A stretch of 64,000 nucleotides of DNA from Ruminococcus sp. (lineage in GTDB: Bacteria; Bacillota; Clostridia; Oscillospirales; Ruminococcaceae). The notes beneath the pieces are model-generated. The model was given only the letters and a program-made list of their open reading frames with translations, had not been told where the DNA came from and did not search any database. Positions 1-8,958 of this stretch are shown one piece after another; the stretch's first letter is position 1; the number at the start of each line of letters is the position of its first letter. A program made the translations under genes and the position numbers. The DNA lies in the NCBI GenBank assembly GCA_016290875.1, contig JAEEVL010000006.1, forward strand, positions 1 through 64,000. Reading direction: 5' to 3'.

Positions 1-2272
1 GAGGAGCGATTTCTGTAAGTGTGTACTTACCGTCCTTGAGACCGAAAGTTGTAGCGGAGTTGCCTGATACCCAAACGAGAGAACTGCCGTAACCGTTCTT
101 AACTTCTACGTTAACGCCCTTGTCAACAATAGTACCTTCATCGAAGATGATAGGATTGCCGTTCTTGTCAATGCCTGTGAGTTCAAGTGTAGCACCGGGA
201 ACTTCTTCGCCGAGGATATCGCGCTTGTCGATCTTTACCTGAGCGAGAGTTGTTGTAGTTGTTGCTTCGGTAGTAGTTGTGGTCGTTGTCGTGGTAGTAG
301 TTGTTGTTGTGCTTGTCGTAGTGGTAGTAGTGGTTGTAGTCGAAGTAGTAGTCTTGGACTCATCGATCATAACAACTTCATCGGGAACAGGAGTGATATC
401 GTCAACGCTTATGAGCTGACCGTTCTCGATAGTGAATACCATATTGGTTGCAACTTCGTAGTTCTCTGGAGGAGCGATTTCTGTAAGTGTGTACTTACCG
501 TCCTTGAGACCGAAAGTTGTAGCGGAGTTGCCTGATACCCAAACGAGAGAACTGCCGTAACCGTTCTTAACTTCTACGTTAACGCCCTTGTCAACGATTG
601 TTCCCTCATCGAAGATGATAGGATTGCCGTTCTTGTCAACACCTGTGAGTTCAAGTGTAGCACCGGGAACTTCTTCGCCGAGGATATCGCGCTTGTCGAT
701 CTTTACCTGAGCGAGAGTTGTTGTAGTGGTTGCTTCGGTAGTAGTTGTGGTCGTTGTCGTGGTAGTAGTTGTAGTGGTTGTAGATGTAGTAGTTGTGCTT
801 GTTGTAGTTGAAGTGGTCGTCGTCGTTGTGGTAGTAGTGGTCGTTGTCGTAGTAGTTGAAGTAGTAGTTTTCGACTCATCGATCATAACAACTTCATCGG
901 GAACAGGAGTGATATCGTCAACGCTTATGAGCTGACCGTTCTCGATAGTGAATACCATATTGGTTGCAACTTCGTAGTTCTCCGGAGGAGCGATTTCAGT
1001 AAGTGTGTACTTACCGTCCTTGAGACCGAAAGTTGTAGCGGAGTTGCCTGATACCCAAACGAGAGCACTGCCGTAACCATTCTTAACTTCTACGTTAATG
1101 CCCTTGTCAACGATTGTTCCCTCATCGAATATGATAGGATTGCCGTTCTTGTCAACACCTGTGAGTTCAAGTGTAGCACCGGGAACTTCTTCGCCGAGGA
1201 TGTCGCGCTTGTCGATCTTTACCTGAGCGAGAGTTGTTGTTGTTGCTTCGGTAGTAGTTGTTGTGGTTGTCGTAGTTGTGCTTGTTGTAGTTGAAGTGGT
1301 CGTTGTAGTTGTAGTAGTTGTGCTTGTCGTTGTTGTAGTCGTGGTTGTGGTGGTAGTTGTTGTAGTTGTAGTAGTCTTGGACTCATCGATCATAACAACT
1401 TCATCGGGAACAGGAGTGATATCGTCAACGCTTATGAGCTGACCGTTCTCAATAGTGAATACCATATTGGTTGCAACTTCGTAGTTCTCCGGAGGAGCGA
1501 TTTCTGTAAGAGTGTACTTACCGTCCTTGAGACCGAAAGTTGTAGCGGAGTTGCCTGATACCCAAACGAGAGCAGTACCGTAGCCGTTCTTAACTTCTAC
1601 GTTAACGCCCTTGTCAACGATTGTTCCCTCATCGAAGATGATAGGATTGCCGTTCTTGTCAACACCGGTGAGTTGGAGTGTAGCACCGGGAACTTCTTCA
1701 TCGAGAATATCACGCTTGTCGATCTTTACCTGAGCGAGAGTTGTTGTAGTTGTTGCTTCGGTAGTCGTCGTTGTTGTGGTCGTTGTCGTGGTTGTCGTAG
1801 TTGTAGTAGTGGTCGTAGTTGTTGTTGTGGTTGTTGTAGTTGAAGTTGTAGTGGTGGTAGTAGTAGTTGTTGTTGTGCTTGTAGTAGTTGTAGTCGTAGT
1901 AGTAGTCTTGGACTCATCGATCATAACAACTTCATCGGGAATAGGAGTGATATCGTCAACGCTTATGAGCTGACCGTTCTCGATAGTGAATACCATATTG
2001 GTTGCAACTTCGTAGTTCTCCGGAGGAGCGATTTCAGTAAGAGTGTACTTACCGTCTTTGAGACCGAAAGTTGTAGCGGAGTTGCCTGATACCCAAACGA
2101 GAGCACTGCCGTAGCCGTTCTTAACTTCTACGTTAACGCCCTTGTCAACAATAGTTCCTTCATCGAAGATGATAGGATTGCCGTTCTTGTCAACACCGGT
2201 GAGTTCAAGTGTAGCACCGGGAACTTCTTCGCCGAGAATATCGCGCTTGTCGATCTTTACCTGAGCAAGAGT
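1..2272 (-). repeat. Tandem Cna-B repeat array with poly-Thr linkers
   Basis: Nearly identical blocks of about 360 bp recur with a period of roughly 510-530 bp: the shared motif actcatcgatcataac appears near 357, 870, 1379 and 1912. At least four full units and one partial unit (cut by the left edge) are present. Each unit encodes about 120 residues from VKIDKRD to MIDESK, with the Cna-B/SpaA signature LKDGKYTLTEIAPP. The units differ by only scattered bases. Linkers of about 110-170 bp are almost pure Thr codons with a few Ser, Glu and Ala, and they vary in length. Such arrays usually expand and contract by recombination. The Lys of VKI and the Glu of LTEI fit the intramolecular isopeptide pattern of Cna-B domains (inference). 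Confidence 0.9.
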
Positions 2273-4441
2273 TGTTGTAGTTGTTGCTTCGGTAGTCGTC
2301 GTTGTGGTCGTTGTAGTAGTTGTGGTCGTGGTAGTCGAAGTTGTAGTCTCGGTTGTGGATGTGGTTGAAGTAGTAGTTTCAGTTGTGGTCGTAGTGGTTG
2401 TCGTAGATGTTGTAGTTTCTTCGTTAGCTTTGTTAGTGATGCCGATGACCGGGTTAAGGCTGTTTGTACCGTTCTCTGAATAGCTTACGGTATAGCCTGC
2501 CGGGGGATCGTTTTCATGTACATAGTAATAAGTAACGAAGTTGTCATCATTGAACCTCTTGAGGTCTGACCACTTATAAGCCCAGCCGTTTGCCTGATCG
2601 AGTGTCTTTGTGTCGATGAGCTCGATCTGCTTTGCAGGAACAGCCGGAGGATTAGCTGACTTACCGTCAAGCTGGATAACATTGCCGTCTTTAACAGTGA
2701 AACTGAAAAGATCGCGGTTATCAGTGATATATTCATTACGCTCTGCGTCCCAGTAACCTGATCTCGAAGAAAGCTTATACTCGCCGTCGCTGAAGCATGA
2801 TACAAGAACGCCGTCCTTTACAGCAAGGTAATTTGAGGAAGCGTCTTTAGGCATACTGTAATCAGCTGTGTTGAGAATTGAAGCAACACCTATTTCGTAG
2901 CCTTCTTCGCTGGTGAAGCTGAACTGCATTCCGGGAGTCATACTATCCCAGGGGAGTGAAGACTTATATGTATCTACTAGAGTAGCGCTTTCGTTGGCAA
3001 ATCTGCTGTTTTCAAAAGCAGCCTCTGCATTGTATCTTTCGTTCTCTGCTTCGGCAAGTGCAGGGATCTCATCAGGATCAATATCGGCTTTGATAGCACG
3101 GTAAAGTGAAACGGATAAGCTGTCAGCAGAATGATCTCTGCCATCGTCGTCCCATTCCTTTTCAACAGTAATGGAAGTCTTTGTAGTATCGCTCATAGGT
3201 TCGAGGAAGAAAGCCATATGTGTTTCTCTCTCGGTAGTTACAGTTGAACCGATGAACGTACCGTTTGAAGCAAAGAGATGAAGGTCTGCATCAGGAGCAA
3301 ATACTGCTGCAAGAACGTTTTCGTTCAGCCACAGATGCTTAGTAGAGGAAGAACTCTTCTTTGAGTCGTAGAAGTTAAGGATAACATTCGTGCCGACGTA
3401 AAGAGTTTCTTCGCCGCCTATCTTTATGGACTCATTATCTTTTGTGAGATAGGTGACGCTTGCAGGGGAGAAGCTTGCAGCGTCTGCACCTTCGAGGTCG
3501 ATATTGAGAACGAGGTACTGGTTGTCATAGTAGGTATAGCCGCTTACTTCTTTGCCTGAGTAATCTGTGAAAGTTGTTTTCTCGGCGTTGATGTTCTTAA
3601 TGACTATTTCGCCGAACGGTTCAGCCTTACCTGTTTCAGGATCAGGCGTGTCGCCGGGACGGAGGAAGTCAGATGCCTTGATGTTTACGACATTTTCTCC
3701 CGAATCAGAGAGTGTGATAGTGAGTTTCTTTGTGTAATCATCAGGACTTTCAAAAGTGTAAGTACCGTTTTCAGTCTTATTGGCAAGCTCCTCAGACTTG
3801 GATTCATATTCTGCCCTGAGAGCCTCGAAGTCCATGAAAGTGTCGGTATGGTGCCCGAAGAAAGAGTCAACACTGTAAGGTTCTTTTCTTATTTCGGACT
3901 GAACACCGAAGTCGTAAGCCTGCGCACCGCTGTCTTTTGAACCTTTATAGAGCTTCATGTTCGCGGTATCAGTAGGATACTTCAGTTTTTTGCCGTCGGG
4001 AGTGTAAAGCTCATAATCTTCAGGCCCCACAAAGTCAGGGAGCATATTCATATTGAATTTGCCCTCTGCGGCATCGAGCTTTTCGGATACGACATTTACA
4101 AGTCTGCCGACGTACTGGTTGGGCGAGGGGCCCATAGCACTTGGATCGATGATGAGATGCGGAGTTGCTACGTTTCCGTTTACGTGGTTTTTGTCCGTAA
4201 AGCTGTCGAAAGCAAGTACGTGGAAATCTCCTGCAACTCCGAGCGGATTTCCGCGGTACCAGATCGATTCGCTGTACGGGACTTTGATGTTAGGCAGTCC
4301 GTCTTTGCCTATGTCATCAGCACCGGCCGGAAAATATGATGATGGCAGCAAGCTTGTAACTGCTATAGCTGCCGAGGCGGCACTGCCGAGAAGTCTTTTC
4401 CCGATAGACTTTGGCAGACCATAGGATGATTTTTTCTCCAT
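1..4441 (-). CDS. Large secreted adhesin: choice-of-anchor A domain, Cna-B domains, Thr-rich linkers (3' end outside window)
   Basis: Reading leftward from ATG at 4441 the frame stays open to the window edge, so at least 1480 residues are seen and the C terminus is missing. Residues 1-41 form a signal peptide (basic KSIGKR, then an Ala-rich core ending at AGA). Residues about 50-400 resemble the choice-of-anchor A/collagen-binding adhesin family (GVAGDFHV, NGNVATPHLI). Residues about 420-670 look like a Cna-B domain (TVEKEWDDDG at the start, GYTVSYSENG and ITNK at the end) with a long insert. From about residue 725 come SpaA/Cna-B repeats separated by poly-Thr. A GAAAGGGA ribosome site precedes the ATG. 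The family suggests surface binding in a gut bacterium. A sortase or dockerin anchor would lie beyond the edge. The ligand is unknown. Confidence 0.85.
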   Translation of the reverse strand, partial: MEKKSSYGLPKSIGKRLLGSAASAAIAVTSLLPSSYFPAGADDIGKDGLPNIKVPYSESIWYRGNPLGVAGDFHVLAFDSFTDKNHVNGNVATPHLIIDPSAMGPSPNQYVGRLVNVVSEKLDAAEGKFNMNMLPDFVGPEDYELYTPDGKKLKYPTDTANMKLYKGSKDSGAQAYDFGVQSEIRKEPYSVDSFFGHHTDTFMDFEALRAEYESKSEELANKTENGTYTFESPDDYTKKLTITLSDSGENVVNIKASDFLRPGDTPDPETGKAEPFGEIVIKNINAEKTTFTDYSGKEVSGYTYYDNQYLVLNIDLEGADAASFSPASVTYLTKDNESIKIGGEETLYVGTNVILNFYDSKKSSSSTKHLWLNENVLAAVFAPDADLHLFASNGTFIGSTVTTERETHMAFFLEPMSDTTKTSITVEKEWDDDGRDHSADSLSVSLYRAIKADIDPDEIPALAEAENERYNAEAAFENSRFANESATLVDTYKSSLPWDSMTPGMQFSFTSEEGYEIGVASILNTADYSMPKDASSNYLAVKDGVLVSCFSDGEYKLSSRSGYWDAERNEYITDNRDLFSFTVKDGNVIQLDGKSANPPAVPAKQIELIDTKTLDQANGWAYKWSDLKRFNDDNFVTYYYVHENDPPAGYTVSYSENGTNSLNPVIGITNKANEETTTSTTTTTTTTETTTSTTSTTETTTSTTTTTTTTTTTTTTTEATTTTTLAQVKIDKRDILGEEVPGATLELTGVDKNGNPIIFDEGTIVDKGVNVEVKNGYGSALVWVSGNSATTFGLKDGKYTLTEIAPPENYEVATNMVFTIENGQLISVDDITPIPDEVVMIDESKTTTTTTTTTSTTTTTTTTTTTSTTTTTTTTTTTTTTTTTTTTTTTTTTTEATTTTTLAQVKIDKRDILDEEVPGATLQLTGVDKNGNPIIFDEGTIVDKGVNVEVKNGYGTALVWVSGNSATTFGLKDGKYTLTEIAPPENYEVATNMVFTIENGQLISVDDITPVPDEVVMIDESKTTTTTTTTTTTTTTTTTSTTTTTTTTTSTTTSTTTTTTTTTTEATTTTLAQVKIDKRDILGEEVPGATLELTGVDKNGNPIIFDEGTIVDKGINVEVKNGYGSALVWVSGNSATTFGLKDGKYTLTEIAPPENYEVATNMVFTIENGQLISVDDITPVPDEVVMIDESKTTTSTTTTTTTTTTTTTTTSTTTSTTTTSTTTTTTTTTTTTTTTEATTTTTLAQVKIDKRDILGEEVPGATLELTGVDKNGNPIIFDEGTIVDKGVNVEVKNGYGSSLVWVSGNSATTFGLKDGKYTLTEIAPPENYEVATNMVFTIENGQLISVDDITPVPDEVVMIDESKTTTSTTTTTTTTTSTTTTTTTTTTTTTTEATTTTTLAQVKIDKRDILGEEVPGATLELTGIDKNGNPIIFDEGTIVDKGVNVEVKNGYGSSLVWVSGNSATTFGLKDGKYTLTEIAP

Positions 4442-4741
4442 AGATATTCCCTTTCGCTAAATTTGTTTAAAATGTCAGTTGCACAGAGGCGTATATGTGC
4501 ATACACTTCTGCTTATATTACATTTAAATTATAGCATTTTTTACTTACAAAATAAATAGGCAATAATAATAAAGTAACAAATATGAAGTGTATTTCAGCG
4601 AAATGTATAAAAATGAACGATTTGTATGTGCATTTTGAATATATTATGATAAGTTACAAAACAGCACTATTTTTAACGATTTTTCTGTAAAGTGAATAAA
4701 AGATTTTATAATGGCGATAATCTTCTGTGAGGTGAAGAAAA
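4442..4741. promoter_or_regulatory. Divergent intergenic region, adhesin and spoIIR
   Basis: This 300-bp AT-rich gap separates two divergent genes. On the minus strand TATAAT (complement of 4528-4533) is a plausible -10 for the adhesin, about 80 nt from its ATG, but the matching -35 is weak. On the plus strand TATAAT at 4707-4712 lies ahead of spoIIR, again without a good -35. spoIIR is under sigma-F control in Bacillus, but I could not identify a convincing sigma-F site. The spoIIR ribosome site GAGGTGAAG (about 4729-4737) is strong. Confidence 0.4.
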
Positions 4742-5359
4742 ATGAAGAAATACACAGGTGTAATCGCCGCGGTCGCGCTCATAATATCGGTACTTATATC
4801 CAATGCGGCAGGCTTTGTACGTGACGGCAGGGAACTCGACAAACTGCGCGGAGAGGTCCTGCGTCTCCACATAATAGCAAACTCGGACAGTGATGAAGAT
4901 CAGCGCCTGAAACTTTGTGTTCGCGACGAGATATTGCGGCATAGCAGCGAACTGTTTGGTGAAGTTGAAAGCCGCTGTGAAGCTGAACGATCAGTGGCGC
5001 AGAAACTTCCTGAGATAAAAAAGATAGCGGAACAGACTCTCAGGAGAGAGGGCTGCTATGCAGAGGTAAGCGCTGAAATAACGGATATGGCGTTCGACGA
5101 GCGTACTTACGGGGATATCACGATGCCTGCTGGAGAGTACCGTGCCCTGAGGATAACGATAGGTGAAGCAGCCGGACATAACTGGTGGTGTGTGCTTTTT
5201 CCGCCGCTGTGTATACCTGCTGCTTGCGGAGCGGTAATTGATGACGAGGAGAAAGAAGAGGAGTGCTTTGATGAAAAGGAACTCGAGATACTGCATAGGC
5301 CTAAAAAATACCGTGTCAGATTTGCACTATGGGACAAATTCAAAAGCTGGTTCGATTGA
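4742..5359 (+). CDS. spoIIR: Stage II sporulation protein R
   Basis: A 205-residue protein with an N-terminal hydrophobic signal/anchor (residues 5-24, IAAVALIISVLISNAAGF). It is followed by the family hallmark LRLHIIANSDSDEDQRLKLCVRDE (here broken as LRLHIIANSD and SDEDQRLKLCVRDE) and a conserved NWWCVLFPPLC segment near residue 150. In Bacillus, SpoIIR is made in the forespore and signals across the membrane so that SpoIIGA processes pro-sigma-E in the mother cell. Length and motifs match the family. The gene stands alone, with the infC promoter beginning 35 bp downstream of its stop. Its presence indicates that the organism has, or recently had, the ability to form spores. Confidence 0.92.
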   Translation: MKKYTGVIAAVALIISVLISNAAGFVRDGRELDKLRGEVLRLHIIANSDSDEDQRLKLCVRDEILRHSSELFGEVESRCEAERSVAQKLPEIKKIAEQTLRREGCYAEVSAEITDMAFDERTYGDITMPAGEYRALRITIGEAAGHNWWCVLFPPLCIPAACGAVIDDEEKEEECFDEKELEILHRPKKYRVRFALWDKFKSWFD

Positions 5360-5394
5360 ACGTTTGTGCAAAACAGCGAAAATAACTTCCTGAC

Positions 5395-5423
5395 TTGACA
5401 TTTTCTGCATTATGGTGTATGAT
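5395..5423 (+). promoter_or_regulatory. Sigma-A promoter of infC-rpmI-rplT
   Basis: TTGACA (5395-5400), a 17-nt spacer and TATGAT (5418-5423) give an almost perfect housekeeping promoter. Transcription should start near 5430, leaving a leader of about 165 nt before infC. Confidence 0.85.
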
Positions 5424-5430
5424 AGTTAAG

Positions 5431-5570
5431 TAAACAAAGCAGAACTATGCGTTCTCACCGTGAGGCAAGGCTAAAACGGTCAATATGTGAATAGCTCCGG
5501 AGCGTACAGTTCCGGTATTCTATGCGTGTATTGTGTGAGTGCGGATAATTTCTGCACTCATTTTTGTTTT
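5431..5570 (+). promoter_or_regulatory. infC operon leader with attenuator (L20-leader-like)
   Basis: The leader ends in an intrinsic terminator: stem TGAGTGC (5536-5542) with GCACTCA (5554-5560) followed by TTTTTGTTTT (5561-5570), just 27 nt before the infC start codon. Upstream segments such as ctccggagcg and gttccgg could form competing helices. In Bacillus the same operon is repressed by ribosomal protein L20, which stabilises a leader terminator. Position and architecture fit that mechanism. The specific L20-binding fold was not verified. Confidence 0.7.
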
Positions 5571-5597
5571 ATAAATCAATATTGGAGGTGCTTGACG

Positions 5598-6116
5598 ATT
5601 AGCAAACAGGAACTGCAGATCAACGAAGAGATAAGAGACAAGGAAGTTCTCGTAATCGACGCTGACGGAACAAAGCTCGGAGTAATTTCCGCAAAAGAGG
5701 CACAGCAGATCGCATTTGATAAGGATCTCGATCTCGTAAAGATCGCTCCGCAGGCAACACCGCCCGTATGCCGCATTATGGACTACGGTAAGTATTGCTT
5801 TGAACAGCAGAAGCGTGAAAAAGAAGCAAGAAAGAATCAGAAGGTCGTTGCTGTCAAGGAGATCAGAATGTTCTCTATGATAGATACCCACGATTTTGAA
5901 ACTAAGGTTAATCAGGCTGTAAAGTTTCTTCAGGGCGGCGATAAGCTGAAGGTCTCAGTAAGATTCCGCAAGAGAGCTATTGCTCATCCTGAGCTCGGTA
6001 ATGAGCTTCTGGATCGTTTTAAGGAAGCAGTTTCGGCTGTCGGCACAGTTGAAAAGCCAGCCAAAATGGAGGGACGCAGTCTTGTAATGTTCGTCTCACC
6101 CAAGGCTGCCAAGTAA
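5598..6116 (+). CDS. infC: Translation initiation factor IF-3, AUU start
   Basis: A 172-residue IF-3 that keeps mRNA start selection accurate and prevents premature subunit joining. Visible motifs are [14 protein letters not shown] near the N terminus, [25 protein letters not shown] in the linker helix (given here in two pieces: [24 protein letters not shown]), and the C-terminal [18 protein letters not shown] place the start at ATT 5598-5600 (ATT AGC AAA CAG). GGAGGTG (5584-5590) lies 7 nt upstream, which is ideal, whereas the in-frame TTG at 5592 is 1 nt from it. AUU starts are characteristic of infC in both E. coli and Bacillus, where they give autoregulation. First gene of the operon. Confidence 0.93.
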   Translation: MSKQELQINEEIRDKEVLVIDADGTKLGVISAKEAQQIAFDKDLDLVKIAPQATPPVCRIMDYGKYCFEQQKREKEARKNQKVVAVKEIRMFSMIDTHDFETKVNQAVKFLQGGDKLKVSVRFRKRAIAHPELGNELLDRFKEAVSAVGTVEKPAKMEGRSLVMFVSPKAAK

Positions 6117-6129
6117 GGAGGATCATAAA

Positions 6130-6333
6130 ATGGCAAAGGTAAAGGTTAAAACTCACTCAGGCGCTAAGAAGCGTTTTAAGATTACAGGAAGCGGTAAGGT
6201 TAAGTACCAGCACACTAACAAGAGACACAGACTCACACAGAAGGATACAAAGCGTAAGAGAATTGCTCGTAACGCAGGTGTTGCTGATTGCACAAACGCT
6301 CCTACTATCAAGAAGCTCGTTCCTTATCTTTAA
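6130..6333 (+). CDS. rpmI: 50S ribosomal protein L35
   Basis: A 67-residue, highly basic protein starting [16 protein letters not shown] and containing the L35 hallmark [14 protein letters not shown]. It is a structural component of the large subunit. A strong GGAGG ribosome site precedes it, and it lies 13 bp after infC in the conserved infC-rpmI-rplT order. Confidence 0.97.
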   Translation: MAKVKVKTHSGAKKRFKITGSGKVKYQHTNKRHRLTQKDTKRKRIARNAGVADCTNAPTIKKLVPYL

Positions 6334-6403
6334 TCAGCTGACAGATAATTCTGTCACAGCAACAACCGTTTTTTCGTAATTTTAATACTGGAGGTAAAAG
6401 ACT

Positions 6404-6757
6404 ATGGCACGTATTAAAGGTGCAATGATGACTCGTAAGAGAAGAAATAAGACTTTAAAGCTCGCTAAGGGCTACTTCGGCGCAAAGAGCAAGCACTTCA
6501 AGATGGCTAAGCAGGCCGTAATGAAGTCAGGCAACTACGCTTATATCGGAAGAAAGCAGAAGAAGAGACAGTTCAGACAGCTCTGGATCACAAGAATCTC
6601 CGCTGCTGCTAAGCTCAACGGTCTTAACTATTCAACATTCATGAATGGCTGCAAGAAGGCTGGCATCACACTCAACAGAAAGATGCTCTCCGAGATCGCT
6701 ATCAACGATGCTGCTGGTTTCACAGCAATCGCAGAGAAGGCTAAGGCAGCCCTTTAA
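6404..6757 (+). CDS. rplT: 50S ribosomal protein L20
   Basis: A 117-residue basic protein starting [16 protein letters not shown], with the L20 core [17 protein letters not shown] and [16 protein letters not shown]. It helps 50S assembly and in Bacillus represses its own operon through the leader. GGAGG precedes the start. It is the last gene of the operon before a clear terminator. Confidence 0.97.
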   Translation: MARIKGAMMTRKRRNKTLKLAKGYFGAKSKHFKMAKQAVMKSGNYAYIGRKQKKRQFRQLWITRISAAAKLNGLNYSTFMNGCKKAGITLNRKMLSEIAINDAAGFTAIAEKAKAAL

Positions 6758-6766
6758 TTGCAGAAC

Positions 6767-6804
6767 AAACACGCTCCTTATTTCAATTAAGAGCGTGTTT
6801 TCTT
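6767..6804 (+). terminator. Terminator of infC operon
   Basis: AAACACGCTC (6767-6776) pairs perfectly with GAGCGTGTTT (6791-6800), followed by a short T-rich stretch. It sits 10 bp after the rplT stop. Confidence 0.85.
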
Positions 6805-6874
6805 GTAGAGGGGCAGTACAAAAACTGCCTCTCGCTCTGTTTTAAAATACCTCTGGACCGGGGGTGGCATATTA

Positions 6875-7657
6875 TTGGAAAACATAATAACTTCAAAGGA
6901 TAATCCTGTTATCAAGCTGTATCAAAGGCTTTCTTCTTCAAAAAAAGAAAGGCTCGAGTACGGCTTATTCGTGTTGGAAGGACTGCGTATCGTTACAGAT
7001 GCGCTCCGTGAGGACAGCGGACTTTCACATCTTATTCTTACAAAGCAGGCTATGGAAAAATACGGTGAAGAACTGTTTCAGGCTGATTTGAGAGATACAA
7101 GAACAATGGTAATTTCAAATGAACTTGGAAACAAGATCGCTTCTACCGAAAAGACGCAGGGGGTTTTTGCAATATGCAGGATACCTCAGGAGCACGATCC
7201 GGTGTTTAAGGAAAACGGCAGGTATGTCGTTCTCCGCGGACTACAGGATCCCGGAAATGTCGGCATGATAATCCGTACCGCAGATGCTCTCGGTATGGAC
7301 GGCGTTATTCTCTCCGGAAGCTGTGAACTGTACAGCCCTAAGGTCATACGCTCTACAATGGGCTCTGTTTTCAGAGAGGACATAACGATAGTAAATGACA
7401 TCGACAAGCTCTTTGCGCTGTTTGAAGAAAACGGTGTAGAGACGTCAGCAGCAGTTATCGATAAGGACGCTCTTCCGGTAACGGAATGCGGCTTTAACGG
7501 TACACAGGCTGTGTTCATTGGAAATGAGGGAAGCGGTCTCCCTGCGGAGATAGCTTCAAGATGCAGCAGAAAGATCATTATACCGATGCACGGCAATATC
7601 AACTCCCTCAATGCTGCTATGGCGGCAGGTATACTTATGTGGGAGCTTCGCAGATAA
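6875..7657 (+). CDS. TrmH/SpoU-family RNA 2'-O-methyltransferase
   Basis: A 260-residue SPOUT methyltransferase. An N-terminal substrate-binding region starting ENIITSKDNPVIK (residues 1-100) precedes the knotted SAM-binding domain with the three family motifs: LRGLQDPGNVGMIIRTADA (about 120), GSVFREDI (about 164) and IFIGNEGSGLP with SLNAAMAAGILMWE (about 215-257). It most likely 2'-O-methylates a guanosine in 23S rRNA, as RlmB-like enzymes do; the target cannot be read from sequence. The start is TTG at 6875 behind GGGGGTGG. The rplT-type location is common in Clostridia. Confidence 0.9.
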   Translation: MENIITSKDNPVIKLYQRLSSSKKERLEYGLFVLEGLRIVTDALREDSGLSHLILTKQAMEKYGEELFQADLRDTRTMVISNELGNKIASTEKTQGVFAICRIPQEHDPVFKENGRYVVLRGLQDPGNVGMIIRTADALGMDGVILSGSCELYSPKVIRSTMGSVFREDITIVNDIDKLFALFEENGVETSAAVIDKDALPVTECGFNGTQAVFIGNEGSGLPAEIASRCSRKIIIPMHGNINSLNAAMAAGILMWELRR

Positions 7658-7679
7658 ACCTGATACTATGAGGATGGAA

Positions 7680-8945
7680 ATGGCAGAGGAAACAAAATAC
7701 TGGGTATGGCTGACAATGGTATTCGGAGTAGGAAACCGCCGCATCTGGGAGGCAATGAGCCTCTTCGGTTCGGCAAAAGAGGCTTATGATACTCTGAGCA
7801 GCGACCATTCACAGCTAAAACTCAAAGATAACGAGATAAGAAATATAACTGACACGGATGTATCTTCGGCAGAGCAGCTCATTGAGCGCTGTTCAGAAAA
7901 GGATATATGCGTCATTGGCTATGACAGCAGCGATTATCCGCCGCAGCTCAGGCACATAGCAGTGCCGCCGGCAGTTCTTTACTATAAGGGCAATATCTCA
8001 TGTCTTAAAGGAACGCGAACGGTCACAGCTGTCGGTACACGAAAGGCTTCGCCGTACGGTTTAAAAGTCACTGCAAAGATATGCAGTGAACTTGCTCAGA
8101 ACGGCATAGTCATCGTAAGCGGATTCGCGCTTGGAACAGATATAACTTCACAGATAGCAGCAGCTGATGCTGGCAGACCTACTGCCTGTGTTCTCGGCTG
8201 TGGCATAGATATTGACTACCCTAAGGGAAATTTACGATTCCGCGATCATATACTTGAGACCGGAGGAGTCTTCGTTTCGGAATATCCGCCCGGAACACCT
8301 CCACACGCAAGGAATTTTCCTACGCGCAACAGGATACTTGCGGCACTCGGCAGGGCGGCTGTGGTATTCGAGGCTTCGCAGAAGAGCGGTTCGCTCATAA
8401 CTGCGAATATGGCTGCGGATCAGGGCAGGGAACTCTTTTGTCTGCCGCCGGCAGATATAATGAGCGAAGCATATTCCGGCAATTGTCAGCTCCTGAGAAA
8501 CGGCGCTGTACCGCTTCTGAGCAGTCAGGACATACTTGACTGTTTCAGGATAGGCGGAAGCAACGACAAGGAGATACGCCGCGAGGCAGCCGAGACTTTT
8601 GGTATGCCCAAGCCGGTAGTCAGCGACAATAGGGAAATGCTTTCGGAGCTTTTTTCAAAGCTTGATGTAAGCATAGGGGCAGTGGAAACTCAGCCTCGTG
8701 CAAAAACTGATGAAGTTCCTAAGAATAAGAAAAAGAAGTCATCCGCAGCACCTGTGCTGCCGGAGGGACTATCAGATATACAGAAAAGTATAGCAGAGCT
8801 GCTCATAAATGAGCCGGTACACGCTGATACGATAGCGCAGAAGCTCGGCATAGACGCAGCCGAGCTCATGACAGAGCTCACGGAGCTTGAAATAATGGGA
8901 GTGATAAACTCGCTCCCCGGAAAAATGTTTGAAATATGCAGATAA
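7680..8945 (+). CDS. dprA: DNA-processing protein DprA
   Basis: A 421-residue protein that loads RecA on incoming single-stranded DNA. An N-terminal SAM-like helical region is followed by the Rossmann-type DprA core from about residue 110: VGTRKASPYG, VSGFALGTD, VLGCGIDIDYP, SEYPPGT, NRILAALGRAAVVFEA. A C-terminal winged-helix (DprA_WH) covers about 360-421 (IAELLINEPVHADTIAQKLG). I choose ATG 7680 because AGGATGG lies just upstream; earlier in-frame codons have no ribosome site. It is 22 bp after the methyltransferase and 13 bp before topA, a common dprA-topA arrangement. Confidence 0.93.
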   Translation: MAEETKYWVWLTMVFGVGNRRIWEAMSLFGSAKEAYDTLSSDHSQLKLKDNEIRNITDTDVSSAEQLIERCSEKDICVIGYDSSDYPPQLRHIAVPPAVLYYKGNISCLKGTRTVTAVGTRKASPYGLKVTAKICSELAQNGIVIVSGFALGTDITSQIAAADAGRPTACVLGCGIDIDYPKGNLRFRDHILETGGVFVSEYPPGTPPHARNFPTRNRILAALGRAAVVFEASQKSGSLITANMAADQGRELFCLPPADIMSEAYSGNCQLLRNGAVPLLSSQDILDCFRIGGSNDKEIRREAAETFGMPKPVVSDNREMLSELFSKLDVSIGAVETQPRAKTDEVPKNKKKKSSAAPVLPEGLSDIQKSIAELLINEPVHADTIAQKLGIDAAELMTELTELEIMGVINSLPGKMFEICR

Positions 8946-8958
8946 GGAGTAGGGGCAA

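Noticed and set aside
726..1973. Plus-strand frames encoding poly-Val proteins in 726-935 and 1776-1973
   Set aside because: They are the antisense of the poly-Thr linkers of the adhesin; no ribosome site, and low-complexity only because the linkers are.
1..2400. Regular repeats that could suggest a CRISPR array
   Set aside because: The period is about 510 bp and the repeats lie in one open reading frame with Cna-B protein signatures; no short repeat-spacer structure.
5487..5597. ATG at 5487 and TTG at 5592 as infC starts
   Set aside because: The first would translate the leader terminator with unconserved residues; the second is 1 nt from the ribosome site. ATT 5598 fits spacing and family.
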